A stretch of DNA of 64,000 nt from Rhodobacteraceae bacterium EL53. Lineage in GTDB: Bacteria > Pseudomonadota > Alphaproteobacteria > Rhodobacterales > Rhodobacteraceae. The notes under the pieces are model-generated. The model made no database searches and had not been told where the DNA came from. It saw nothing but the letters and a program-made list of their open reading frames with translations. The translations under genes and the position numbers were made by a program. The stretch is taken from contig OMPR01000013.1 in NCBI GenBank assembly GCA_900313015.1, positions 650,725 through 714,724 of the forward strand. Reading direction: 5' to 3'. Positions within the stretch are counted from its first letter, which is position 1, and the number at the start of each line of letters is the position of its first letter. Positions 44,597 to 53,544 of the stretch are shown piece after piece.

Positions 44597-45532
44597 ATGG
44601 CAGCACAAAAATCAGTCATTATTACATGCGCGCCAACCGGTGGGATTCACACGCCAACCATGTCGGAACATCTGCCAATCACACCCAGCGAAATCGCAAC
44701 GGCCAGTATAGAGGCGGCCCAGGCAGGAGCTTCGATCATCCACCTGCATGCACGGGATCCTGAAACCGGAAAGCCAGATCCCAACCCGGATCTGTTCATG
44801 GAATTCTTGCCGCGCATCAAACAGGCGACCGATTCTGTCATGAATGTCTCTACTGGTGGGGGATTGGGGATGAGCCGCGAAGAGCGGTTGCGCGCAGCCA
44901 CTGTCGCCAGCCCCGAAATGGCGAGTATGAACATCGGGTCGATGAACTTTGGCATCTTTCCGATGAAAGACAAGTATTCGAACTGGAAACATGACTGGGA
45001 ACCACAATTCCTCGACATGACGCGCGATTTCATCTTTCGCAATACGTTTGCAGATATTGAATACACCCTGAAAGAGTTGGGCGAGGGCCACGGCACGCGG
45101 TTCGAATTTGAATGCTATGACCTTGGGCACCTCTATAACCTTGCGTGGATCATTGATCAGGGTTGGATCAAGGGGCCAATTTTTGTGCAAATGGTATTTG
45201 GCATTCTTGGCGGTGTTGGCGCGGATCTTGATAACCTGATGCACATGCATACCATCGCAAACAAGTTGTTTGGGGATGACTATGAATGGTCGGTTCTTGC
45301 CGCTGGCCGCCATCAGATGCCCTTTACCACCCAAAGTGCGCTGTTGGGCGGCAATGTCCGCGTCGGTATGGAAGACAGCCTGTACATAGGGCCGGGGGAA
45401 AAAGCCGTTTCCAGCGCGCAACAGGTCACGAAAATCCGCTCGATCATCGAAAGCCTTGGGCTGCAGGTCGCAACTCCGGCCGAGGCCCGGGAACGGCTGG
45501 CGCTCAAGGGCGGTGATCAGGTGGCATTCTGA
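44597..45532 (+). CDS. Beta-keto acid cleavage enzyme (BKACE, DUF849)
   Basis: 311 residues with the DUF849 fold. IITCAPTGGIHTPTMSEHLPITP, IIHLHARDPETGKPDP (His49 and His51 as zinc ligands), NVSTGGG and the C-terminal IGPGEKAVSSAQQVTKIRSIIESLG are typical. BKACE enzymes exchange an acyl group between a beta-keto acid and acetyl-CoA, giving acetoacetate and a new CoA thioester. In carnitine degradation they cleave 3-dehydrocarnitine to betainyl-CoA. The neighbouring carnitine-dehydrogenase-like gene fits that role. Substrate specificity cannot be read directly. Confidence 0.92.
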   Translation: MAAQKSVIITCAPTGGIHTPTMSEHLPITPSEIATASIEAAQAGASIIHLHARDPETGKPDPNPDLFMEFLPRIKQATDSVMNVSTGGGLGMSREERLRAATVASPEMASMNIGSMNFGIFPMKDKYSNWKHDWEPQFLDMTRDFIFRNTFADIEYTLKELGEGHGTRFEFECYDLGHLYNLAWIIDQGWIKGPIFVQMVFGILGGVGADLDNLMHMHTIANKLFGDDYEWSVLAAGRHQMPFTTQSALLGGNVRVGMEDSLYIGPGEKAVSSAQQVTKIRSIIESLGLQVATPAEARERLALKGGDQVAF

Positions 45533-45601
45533 GGGTGCTTTTGAAACTTGATAGGGTCAGCTGCGTTTGCTGCGCAGTCGTTGAATAGGAAAGGGATACG
45601 C

Positions 45602-46351
45602 ATGGAAAAGCAGACTGCTATTGTAACCGGTGGAAGCCGTGGAATCGGCCGCGCCATTGTGGATCGCTTGCTGGCTGACGGTCATAACGTGGTCACATGC
45701 GGACGTGGGGAACGACCCAAGGATTTGCCAGAGGCCGCGGTTTGGGTTCAGGCGGATGTGTCGAAAACTGATGACGCCGCAGCGCTGATCAAGACGGCAA
45801 ACACCACCTTTGGTCAGATCACCTTACTGGTTAACAACGCGGGGGTTCAGGTCGAAAAAACGGTTGCTGACAGCGATGATGACGATTGGGATCTGGTGAT
45901 GAATGTTAACTGCAAAGGCGTGTTTAACATGTGCCGGGCTGCTTTGGTGGATATGGCAGAACAGGGCGGCAACATCATCAACATCGGTTCGATCTCGGGT
46001 GTGGTCGCGGACCCCTCAATGGCGCTTTATAATGCGTCCAAGGCCTTTGTGCACGGGCTGACCCGCTCAATCGCGGTGGATCATGGACCCAAGGTGCGCT
46101 GCAACGCAATCCGACCGGGCTGGATCATGACTGAAATGGCCGAAGACGGGTTTGCTTTGGCAAGGGACCCTGAACAGGCCATGGCCGATGCCTTGGCGCG
46201 CCATCCAGTGGGCCGGTTCGGTGAACCCAAAGATATCGCCAATATGGTGGCGTGGCTCGCATCAGATCAATCAACCTATGTGTCGGGCGAATGTTTCACT
46301 GTTGATGGCGGCATGACGGCTGCTTCCCCCCTTAATCCCGGACTGTTTTAA
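45602..46351 (+). CDS. Short-chain dehydrogenase/reductase (second of cluster A)
   Basis: 249 residues from the ATG at 45602 with AGGAAAGGG upstream. TGGSRGIGRAIVDRLL, LVNNAGVQVEKTV, NIGSISG and the catalytic YNASK are intact, and the C-terminus YVSGECFTVDGGM is standard. It shares the same fold with the first SDR of the operon but is clearly not a recent duplicate. The stop and the start of the next gene overlap as TAATG. Confidence 0.92.
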   Translation: MEKQTAIVTGGSRGIGRAIVDRLLADGHNVVTCGRGERPKDLPEAAVWVQADVSKTDDAAALIKTANTTFGQITLLVNNAGVQVEKTVADSDDDDWDLVMNVNCKGVFNMCRAALVDMAEQGGNIINIGSISGVVADPSMALYNASKAFVHGLTRSIAVDHGPKVRCNAIRPGWIMTEMAEDGFALARDPEQAMADALARHPVGRFGEPKDIANMVAWLASDQSTYVSGECFTVDGGMTAASPLNPGLF

Positions 46352-47280
46352 TGATTGAGTTTTCACATACCGCATCTTTGGGTGGCGGCGTCATCGGGGC
46401 CAGTTGGACGGCTTTGTTTCTTGCATCCGGACGGTCGGTTGCGGTGTTCGATCCGGCCCCCACCGCAGAAAAGCAGGTGCGTGATTACGTCGAAATGGCC
46501 TGGCCTACGATGGCAGAACTGGGGTTGACGGAAAACGGTACGCCCGACGCCCTCACATTTCACAATTCCGCCCTCGAAGCTGTAGATGGCGCTGATATTA
46601 TTCAAGAAAGCGTGCCCGAACGATTGGCCATCAAGCATGCGCTGTATGCCGAAATTGAATCGGGGTTGTCCAAAAATGCGGTTCTGGCAAGCTCCGCCTC
46701 CGGCTTGACCCTTGGGCAAATGCAGGGCGGATGGGCTGACCCCTCGCGCATGATTTTGGGCCACCCATTCAATCCCCCCCACCTGATCCCCTTGGTCGAA
46801 GTGATGGGCAATGACAAGACTGCCGCAGGCGTTGTCGAGGCCGCTGAGCGATTTTACAAAAGCGTGGGCAAAACAACGATCCGAGTGAACAAAGAGGTGC
46901 CCGGCCATGTGGCCAATCGTTTGCAGGCCGCCGTCTGGCGCGAAGCGATCAGCCTTGTAACTTCGGGCGTTGCCAGCGTCGAAGACGTGGACAAAGCCAT
47001 GTGGGCAGGGCCGGGGTTGCGCTGGGCGGCCATGGGGCCGACGATGTTGTTCAACCTTGGGGCGGGGGACGGTGGCCTCGCCGCATTCTGCGATCATTTC
47101 AGTGATACGTTCAATGGCTGGTGGGATGATCTGGGTCAGGTCCATCTGAATGACGAGGTGGCGCAAACACTCATTCAGGGCGTTCAATCCGAGGCACGCG
47201 GTCAAACACCAGCAGAACTCTCAGCCAAACGTGACGCGCTGATCACCGCGATGCAAAAGGCAACGCAAGGGTTACGATAG
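46351..47280 (+). CDS. 3-hydroxyacyl-CoA dehydrogenase family protein, L-carnitine dehydrogenase-like
   Basis: 309 residues. The NAD-binding loop is GGGVIGASWTALFLASG with an acidic FDPAP end. The catalytic His is in GHPFNPPHLIPLVEVMG, and VPGHVANRLQAAVWREAISLV is the helical dimer region. The region MWAGPGLRWAAMGPTMLFNLGAGDGG is the form seen in L-carnitine dehydrogenases rather than FadB-type enzymes. No fused thioesterase domain is present, unlike some LcdH proteins. It would oxidise a 3-hydroxy acid for cleavage by the BKACE upstream. Last gene of cluster A. Confidence 0.87.
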   Translation: MIEFSHTASLGGGVIGASWTALFLASGRSVAVFDPAPTAEKQVRDYVEMAWPTMAELGLTENGTPDALTFHNSALEAVDGADIIQESVPERLAIKHALYAEIESGLSKNAVLASSASGLTLGQMQGGWADPSRMILGHPFNPPHLIPLVEVMGNDKTAAGVVEAAERFYKSVGKTTIRVNKEVPGHVANRLQAAVWREAISLVTSGVASVEDVDKAMWAGPGLRWAAMGPTMLFNLGAGDGGLAAFCDHFSDTFNGWWDDLGQVHLNDEVAQTLIQGVQSEARGQTPAELSAKRDALITAMQKATQGLR

Positions 47281-47291
47281 GGCTTTGGCCC

Positions 47292-48173
47292 TCAGGTCTG
47301 GGTCATGAGCCATTCGTGAAATTTGATCCGCGGATAGTTCGTGGCCTGTTTCTCGGGCCAAACCAGAAAATACTCGCCCAGCGACACGGCGGGACCTTGT
47401 AGGGCAAGACACAGGCGCCCTTGGGCGATCTCATCTTCGGCAAGAAAGGTGGGGAGCAGGGCAATGCCCAAACCGTGCAGCGCCGCCTGTGTCATGGTCG
47501 ATGACTGATCAAACAACATCCCTTCCAATTTTGACGTCTCAACCCCGTGCAAGCCAAACCATTGTTCCCAGGAATCCGGGTGCGTTTCCAAGTGCAAAAG
47601 CGGGTGCTGCAACAGATCCTTGGCGTGGTGCGCGGGGGTGTCGATCAAGGCTGGCGCGCAGACTGGCAGCACGTGCTTGGGCATCAGAGGCTGGTAATTC
47701 ACATCGAGCCAGTCCCGGCGCCCATAGTGGATCGCTGCTTGGGCCTGGCTGGCCTCAAAGTTGAAGGGCAGGTTGTGCGTTTGCAAGTTCACCGTAATTT
47801 CGGGATGCGCACGGACGAAATCCTTGAGCCGGGGCGCGAGCCAGTTCAGCCCAAACGACGGCAAAATCGACAGGTTCAGGGATCCGCCCGTTGGATTGGC
47901 GCGCAACTTGACTGACGCGCGTCCCAAACGTTCCAGCAAATACCGTGCTTCTTGGGCGAATTCCGCGCCGGCTGGCGTTAGCTGGAGCCGCATCTGATCC
48001 CGCGAGATCAGATCAACACCCATTTGGGCCTCTAGCTGTTTCAATTGGTGGCTGACAGCACTTTGCGTCAATGCAAGGTCATTCGCAGCCGCCGACGCAC
48101 TGCCAAGGCGATCAACCGCTTCAAGCGCAAGCAGGGATGGGATGGTGGGCAAGAAGCGGCGGGAAACTAACAT
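47292..48173 (-). CDS. LysR-family regulator, GcvA-like
   Basis: 293 residues. The helix-turn-helix is in RLGSASAAANDLALTQSAVSHQLKQLE, followed by an effector domain (LNLSILPSFGLNWLAPRL, FNFEASQAQAAIHYGRRDW). This form resembles the GcvA subgroup. It is convergent with cluster A, 11 bases from it, and divergent from the aldehyde dehydrogenase gene 137 bp away, which is its most likely target. Confidence 0.93.
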   Translation of the reverse strand: MLVSRRFLPTIPSLLALEAVDRLGSASAAANDLALTQSAVSHQLKQLEAQMGVDLISRDQMRLQLTPAGAEFAQEARYLLERLGRASVKLRANPTGGSLNLSILPSFGLNWLAPRLKDFVRAHPEITVNLQTHNLPFNFEASQAQAAIHYGRRDWLDVNYQPLMPKHVLPVCAPALIDTPAHHAKDLLQHPLLHLETHPDSWEQWFGLHGVETSKLEGMLFDQSSTMTQAALHGLGIALLPTFLAEDEIAQGRLCLALQGPAVSLGEYFLVWPEKQATNYPRIKFHEWLMTQT

Positions 48174-48310
48174 ACAAGTTTATCTCATATATTCGGGATT
48201 TTGTTTCAATATCATTCGTCAAAGAACAGTGAAAATATACAGAATAAATTGGAAACAGTCAGCAAGGCATCAATTTATATTGTGCCTTTTTGCTTTTGAT
48301 CGGACGACGC

Positions 48311-49846
48311 ATGACAAAGATGGATGCCATAATAGGCGGTGAACTTCCCCATTCCTCAATTCTCCATTCTGCTGGTTTCAGCGACGCTGAGCTGGGTTCT
48401 GGCCCGCTGGAGGTGCGCACGCCGGTGGATGGGTCCAAGATCGCGGCGCTCGTGATGCACAGCGTAGCCGAGGCCGAAGCGCAGATTGCCAACGCCAAGG
48501 ATGCATTCAAAGCGTGGCGTGTAGTGCCCGCCCCGCGGCGTGGGGAATTGGTGCGGTTGCTGGGCGAAGAGATTCGGCGCGAAAAAGAAAATCTGGGTCG
48601 GCTCGTGACGCTGGAATGCGGCAAGATCTATCAAGAGGGGCTGGGCGAGGTCCAGGAGATGATCGACATCTGCGACTTTGCCGTGGGCCTGTCGCGGCAG
48701 CTGTACGGTCTGACCATCGCCAGCGAACGCCCGGGCCACGCGATGCGCGAAACCTGGCACCCGATGGGAACCTGCGGCGTGATCACGGCGTTCAATTTCC
48801 CTGTCGCGCCCTGGTGCTGGAACGCGGCGCTGGCGTTGGTCTGTGGCGATTCGGTGATCTGGAAACCGTCCGAGAAAACGCCTCTGACCGCGCTGGCGGT
48901 GCAAAAGATCTGTGACCGCGTGTGTCGTGACTTTGGCGATGATGCGCCCGAGGGCCTGATCCAGACGCTGATCGGCGAACGGGATCTGGGCGCGGCGCTG
49001 ACCGCCTCCAAGGACGTCGCGATCATCTCGGCCACCGGGTCGGTGCCGATGGGGCAGGCCGTGGCCAGCGATATGGCCAAACGGCTGGGCAAAACCATTC
49101 TGGAACTGGGCGGCAACAACGCGATGATCGTGGCGCCCTCAGCGGATCTGGAAATGGCGCTGCGGGCGATTGTGTTTTCGGCCGTTGGCACCGCGGGGCA
49201 ACGCTGTACCACATTGCGTCGCCTGATCGTGCACGAAGACGTCTACGACGCCCTTATCCCGCGTCTGATCAAAGCCTACGAGGGGCTGCCGATTGGCGAT
49301 CCACTGGCCAGCGGAACCTTGGTTGGACCGCTGATCGACACCGGCGCGCTGGCGGCGATGGGCTCTGCCCTGACGCAGGCTCAGGTCGAGGGCGGCGTGG
49401 TGCATGGCGGTGGTCAGGCCTTGGTTGAAAGCCACAGCGCGGCGGCCTATGCCCACCCGGCGATTGTCGAAATGCCGGATCAGTCGGCGATCATGCACAC
49501 CGAAACCTTTGCGCCGATCCTCTATGTGGTGAAATACAGCGATCTGGATCAGGCGATTGAGATGCAGAACGCGGTGCCACAGGGCCTGTCGTCGTGCATC
49601 TTTTCGACAGATGTGCGCGAGACCGAGTATTTCCTGTCAGCCGCCGGATCAGACTGCGGCATCGCCAACGTCAACATCGGTCCCTCTGGCGCGGAAATCG
49701 GTGGGGCCTTTGGCGGCGAAAAGGAAACCGGCGGCGGGCGTGAAAGCGGTTCGGACGCATGGAAGGCCTACATGCGGCGCCAGACCAACACCATCAACTA
49801 CTCCCGCAACCTCCCCCTCGCGCAGGGCATTACATTCGATATCTGA
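48311..49846 (+). CDS. ALDH7-family aldehyde dehydrogenase (AmaB/piperideine-6-carboxylate dehydrogenase-like)
   Basis: 511 residues from the ATG at 48311; an ATG at 48320 is an alternative. The catalytic Cys299 is in GTAGQRCTTLRR and the general base Glu265 in ILELGGNNAMIV. FNFPVAPWCWNAALALVCGDSVIWKPSEKTPLT and the tail GGEKETGGGRESGSDAWKAYMRRQTNTINYS are characteristic of ALDH7, which oxidises 2-aminoadipate semialdehyde in lysine and pipecolate degradation and can also act on betaine aldehyde. The gene appears distinctly richer in G and C at third positions than its neighbours. Control by the divergent LysR protein is probable. Confidence 0.9.
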   Translation: MTKMDAIIGGELPHSSILHSAGFSDAELGSGPLEVRTPVDGSKIAALVMHSVAEAEAQIANAKDAFKAWRVVPAPRRGELVRLLGEEIRREKENLGRLVTLECGKIYQEGLGEVQEMIDICDFAVGLSRQLYGLTIASERPGHAMRETWHPMGTCGVITAFNFPVAPWCWNAALALVCGDSVIWKPSEKTPLTALAVQKICDRVCRDFGDDAPEGLIQTLIGERDLGAALTASKDVAIISATGSVPMGQAVASDMAKRLGKTILELGGNNAMIVAPSADLEMALRAIVFSAVGTAGQRCTTLRRLIVHEDVYDALIPRLIKAYEGLPIGDPLASGTLVGPLIDTGALAAMGSALTQAQVEGGVVHGGGQALVESHSAAAYAHPAIVEMPDQSAIMHTETFAPILYVVKYSDLDQAIEMQNAVPQGLSSCIFSTDVRETEYFLSAAGSDCGIANVNIGPSGAEIGGAFGGEKETGGGRESGSDAWKAYMRRQTNTINYSRNLPLAQGITFDI

Positions 49847-49869
49847 GGTGACGTAGACGGCAATCTTTT

Positions 49870-49905
49870 TGCGCCCCAAAACGTGGAAACACACATTGGG
49901 GCGCA
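49870..49905. terminator. Inverted repeat after the aldehyde dehydrogenase gene
   Basis: TGCGCCCCAA and TTGGGGCGCA are perfect 10-bp arms separated by 16 bases, 23 bases past the stop. No T-run follows. The remaining gap to 50081 is AT-rich and shows no gene. Confidence 0.5.
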
Positions 49906-50081
49906 GTAATGCCATTCTCTTATCAGGCCAGTGGGTGTTTTCTGCAGTTTGCTCATAGGGGTGACATTTAAGTTTCTAAAAAATTCCATAAATTAGTTGA
50001 TATTTGGCGAGGGCTTGTCAGAGGCCCGACATCAGACGCATAATTCTTTAAAAGAATAAGTCTTGTGTCGTTCAGGCCTGC

Positions 50082-50969
50082 GTGCAGGCAGCCAAAGAGC
50101 AGTTTGGTTGGGGCAAGCTTAATTCAAAAAAAACGATACAGGCTTTTGGTGCCATGACAGCAGAACTTGCCGAGAACATCATCTCGAGTGCCTATTCAGG
50201 TATGCCCGAACGAAAAATTCGTGGCAGAATTCCTGTATTTATCAATTCGTACAATCAGCTAACGTATTTGCGTGATACCCTTCATTGGTTCTGTCGGAAC
50301 GGGTTTCGCAATGTCACAGTGGTTGATAATGACTCGAACCATCCGGATTTATTAGCCTATTTCGAAACCCGGGCTTTTAAACGCCGCGCCACCCTGCACC
50401 GTATGGGCGTGAATGCCGGGCCACGCCGAACGTTGGAAAAAATGTCAGCACTGCCGGAAACCTATGATGGTTTCATTTTCACAGACCCTGACCTGTTGTT
50501 GCCTGAAAACCCTGACCCTCTCTTCCTCACGAACATGTTTCGAATAGGACGGTGGTATCGGCGCCTCAAAGTCGGTCTGGCACTGGATCTTAACCCTGAG
50601 TACATTGATCTTGACCGGCCTGCCTATCTGAACAGAACCGTCCGCGAAGTAGAGCGGAAAAACTGGAAGCGAGAATTGGAACCGGGCGTTTTCAAGGCTG
50701 TTGTCGATACGACGTTTTTCCTGTATGTTCCGCCCCACGGCCCACATAAGTGTTTCAGTTTGCATGGCCGCAGACAAACACGGCTGCCTTCGATCCGCAT
50801 GGCTAAAGAAGGCTATTCAGCTTTCCATAGACCATGGCTGAAGGATGAAGATTTACATGTTTCCGAGAGCAGCTATTATTCGGAAACGGCGTCCAAGGTG
50901 TATTCAACAGTGAGTGGAGCAGCCGCCTTGGAACGCGGCGATGAGCATCTCTTGAGACGAAGGGCCTGA
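50082..50969 (+). CDS. Glycosyltransferase-like protein (GT-A type)
   Basis: 295 residues from a GTG at 50082; an ATG at 50154 would remove 24 residues and keeps the whole domain. RIPVFINSYNQLTYLRDTL, then RNVTVVDNDSNHPDLLAYFE, is the nucleotide-sugar-binding start of family 2-like glycosyltransferases. FIFTDPDLLLPEN carries the DxD-type metal site. HRPWLKDEDLHVSESSYYSETA near the end may be the acceptor region. There is no signal peptide or membrane segment. It stands alone without other polysaccharide genes, so its acceptor is unknown. Confidence 0.78.
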   Translation: MQAAKEQFGWGKLNSKKTIQAFGAMTAELAENIISSAYSGMPERKIRGRIPVFINSYNQLTYLRDTLHWFCRNGFRNVTVVDNDSNHPDLLAYFETRAFKRRATLHRMGVNAGPRRTLEKMSALPETYDGFIFTDPDLLLPENPDPLFLTNMFRIGRWYRRLKVGLALDLNPEYIDLDRPAYLNRTVREVERKNWKRELEPGVFKAVVDTTFFLYVPPHGPHKCFSLHGRRQTRLPSIRMAKEGYSAFHRPWLKDEDLHVSESSYYSETASKVYSTVSGAAALERGDEHLLRRRA

Positions 50970-51006
50970 TACCGGCGGCGCCTACTCACCAAATATTGCG
51001 GGGCGC

Positions 51007-51891
51007 TTAATCCTGTGCGGATTTTCGGTTCTGCGACACCAGCCAATCTATGACATCTTGGGTCTCAGGACGAGTCTGCGCCCGGTCCCGGCTTTCGACA
51101 AAATACCCATGTGTGGGCGTGATCGTCTCGTCAAACAGGCGCACAACGCGCCCTTCTCTCAGGTCTTGATCAATCAGAGGCAGCCAGCCAACAACAGCAC
51201 CTTGCCCTTCGGCGGCGCCCCGCAGCAAGATATTGGCATCTTCAAAAACAGCCCCCCGCAACGGAGTTTTGGGCTGAACACCCATCGCGGCAAACCAATC
51301 TAACCAGCCCCAATGGTTGCGTTGGTGTAAAATGGGTTTCTGTAGCAACTCGGAAGGATCTCTTATAGGGCCATGCTGCAGAATGTAGTCCTCGCTTGCG
51401 ATGGCCACCGGGCGCAATTCAAGAAGTTTGTCAGCCCGCTCAGGCATATCCCCCAAACGTTCCCAGCTGATCACGATATCCGCATGGGTCTGATCCCCCA
51501 TGCGCGGGCGATAGGAGGGGACCACCTCCAGTTCGATCTTTGGATGTTGGTCCCATAGGTCGCTGATCCGAGGCATAAGCCAGCGAGCGGTGAAAATTGG
51601 ACCTGCCGCAAGGCGCACCACTTTGCGCGAGGTGCGCCGTAAGGCGCGCACCGTCTCGTCGAGCATCCCAAACGCTTGCAGTGTCGTGTCAGCCAGGCGC
51701 CTTCCATCCTCGGTCAGCGCAACCTCTCGACCGGCCCGTTCAAACAGTTTGACGCCCAGCTGATCCTCAAGCCCCCGAATGTGGTGACTGATGGCTGTTG
51801 GTGTGACGGACAGATGCTCGGCCGCGGCGCGAAAGCTGCCGCGTCTGGCGGCCGCGTCAAACGCCCGCAGCGCTGAGAGAGACGGTAACAC
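51007..51891 (-). CDS. LysR-family regulator, GcvA-like, divergent from cluster B
   Basis: 294 residues. SLSALRAFDAAARRGSFRAAAEHLSVTPTAISHHIRGLEDQLG is the winged helix of the GcvA subgroup, which includes regulators of glycine cleavage and of betaine-related operons. The effector domain starts VVRLAAGPIFTARWLMPRI. It is divergent from the MttB-like gene across 108 bp, so it is the natural candidate regulator of cluster B; that spacer contains GATGAGTTAAACTCATC, a palindromic T-N11-A-like site. Confidence 0.93.
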   Translation of the reverse strand: MLPSLSALRAFDAAARRGSFRAAAEHLSVTPTAISHHIRGLEDQLGVKLFERAGREVALTEDGRRLADTTLQAFGMLDETVRALRRTSRKVVRLAAGPIFTARWLMPRISDLWDQHPKIELEVVPSYRPRMGDQTHADIVISWERLGDMPERADKLLELRPVAIASEDYILQHGPIRDPSELLQKPILHQRNHWGWLDWFAAMGVQPKTPLRGAVFEDANILLRGAAEGQGAVVGWLPLIDQDLREGRVVRLFDETITPTHGYFVESRDRAQTRPETQDVIDWLVSQNRKSAQD

Positions 51892-51999
51892 ATAAACCTC
51901 ACTGATGAGTTAAACTCATCTCTGGTTGAGGAATGACCATTTGTAAAGCGGCTTCTTTCTTTGCATCGTTGGAAAGCAACAAGTTGGACTCATGAGACA

Positions 52000-53544
52000 A
52001 TGGCAGAAACACCCCGACGGCGCGGTCGTAAGGAACGCCTGAACCAAGCGGATATTCCCGATGACAACCCACCGGTTTGGCCCGGCGTTTTAGGGGCACG
52101 GCTTAAGCCGCTGTCACCGCAAGAGGTCGCATTGGTCGAAGAAACTGCGCTGTCGTTGTTGGAAACCCTGGGGCTGAGCCAGGCCATTCCATCCATGATC
52201 GAAAAGGTTACTGCCGCCGGGGGGACGTTGACCGAAGACGGCAGATTGTTGTTCCCCTGTGACTTGGTTATGGGCGCGATAGATAGCGCGCAAAGGGGAT
52301 TTACCCTGTGTGGTCAGACCCCGGAACGGGATCTGCGGATCTATGGGGCCCGCGTACATATGTCCACGGGCGGGGCGGCTCCGGGTGTGTTTGACCTTGA
52401 AACCGAGGACTATCGGGATTCAACGTTGGCCGACCTTTATGATGCGGCCCGTATTGTTGATCAGATGGACAATATCCACCATTTCAGCCGATCCGTGGTG
52501 GCCCGTGATATTCCCGACAACGCAGAGATGGATCTCAACACTGCGTACGCCTGTTTGATGGGCACGTCCAAACATGTTTCGATCTCGATCAGTGAGCCCG
52601 AAAACGTGCCCGCCATTGCTGCGCTGTGTTATGCCATTGCCGGCGGCGAAGCGGCGTTTCGCACGCGTCCGTTCCTGACGGTGATGGTTTGCCATGTGGT
52701 GCCACCGATGCGCTTTGCCGAGGAAGCCTGCGAGGTGTTAGAGGCCGCGATCAAGGCTGGATTTCCGGTTCAATTGATCAGTGCAGGCCAGGCTGGTGCC
52801 ACAAGTCCGGCTACCATCGCAGGGTCTTTGGTGCAGGCCGTGGCGGAAACCTTGGCGGGTTTGGTGTTTGCACAGCTGGTCGATCCCGAAGTTAAAGCGA
52901 TCTTTGCCCCCAAACCGCTTGTCGCGGATTTGCGCACGGGCTCGATGTGCGGGGGCGGCGGTGAACAGGCGATCTTGATGGCTGGGGCGGCGCAGATGGG
53001 CCGACATTTCGACCTGCCAACCTCATCCATCGCGGGGATCACGGATTCCAAATGTCTTGATGCCCAATATGGCGCGGAAAAATCGCTCGCGGTGGCAATG
53101 GCGGCCCATGCGGGATCGAACATTGTCACACAGGCTGCAGGCATGCAGGCCAGCCTGTTGGGGGTCAGCCACGCGGCCTATGTCAGTGACAATGATCTGC
53201 TCGGGAATATCCTGCGCACGATACGCGGTATCGAAGCTACACCTGACAACATCGCAGCCGACGTGATTGCCCAAGTTTGCCGGGGCCAAGGTCATTATCT
53301 GGGTGAAAAACACACATTCAACCGCATGAAGTCGGATTACTACTATCCCGATATCGGAGACCGCCGCACCCCGCGTGAATGGCAGGAAGACGGGGCACAA
53401 CCGATTGGCGACGTTGCCCGCGAAAAGGCACGTGACCTCTTGGCCAGTCATTTTCCAACCCACATTCCGGATGCCGTTGACCGCTCAGTGCGCGCCAGCT
53501 TCGACATCCGTCTGACACGCGAACAGATCGGCAGATCGGCATGA
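52000..53544 (+). CDS. MttB-superfamily (trimethylamine methyltransferase-like) protein without pyrrolysine
   Basis: 514 residues from the ATG at 52000; the ribosome site is weak. The long TIM-barrel family is recognisable from VALVEETALSLLETLGL, GGAAPGVFDLET, LYDAARIVDQMDNIHHFSRSVVARDIP, and the C-terminal HYLGEKHTFNRMKSDYYYPDIGDRRTPREWQEDGA. The frame has no internal amber codon, so it belongs with non-pyrrolysine members such as MtgB (glycine betaine) and MtpB (proline betaine). These move a methyl group from a quaternary amine to a corrinoid protein. No corrinoid protein or its reactivase is encoded in the window. First gene of cluster B. Confidence 0.88.
   Translation: MAETPRRRGRKERLNQADIPDDNPPVWPGVLGARLKPLSPQEVALVEETALSLLETLGLSQAIPSMIEKVTAAGGTLTEDGRLLFPCDLVMGAIDSAQRGFTLCGQTPERDLRIYGARVHMSTGGAAPGVFDLETEDYRDSTLADLYDAARIVDQMDNIHHFSRSVVARDIPDNAEMDLNTAYACLMGTSKHVSISISEPENVPAIAALCYAIAGGEAAFRTRPFLTVMVCHVVPPMRFAEEACEVLEAAIKAGFPVQLISAGQAGATSPATIAGSLVQAVAETLAGLVFAQLVDPEVKAIFAPKPLVADLRTGSMCGGGGEQAILMAGAAQMGRHFDLPTSSIAGITDSKCLDAQYGAEKSLAVAMAAHAGSNIVTQAAGMQASLLGVSHAAYVSDNDLLGNILRTIRGIEATPDNIAADVIAQVCRGQGHYLGEKHTFNRMKSDYYYPDIGDRRTPREWQEDGAQPIGDVAREKARDLLASHFPTHIPDAVDRSVRASFDIRLTREQIGRSA

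Noticed and set aside
46363-47205. A long antisense frame opposite the carnitine-dehydrogenase-like gene
   Set aside because: No domain, no ribosome site, and the sense gene has all catalytic motifs.
52000-53544. Pyrrolysine-dependent trimethylamine methyltransferase
   Set aside because: The frame runs through with normal sense codons and no in-frame amber; no pyrrolysine genes are seen.
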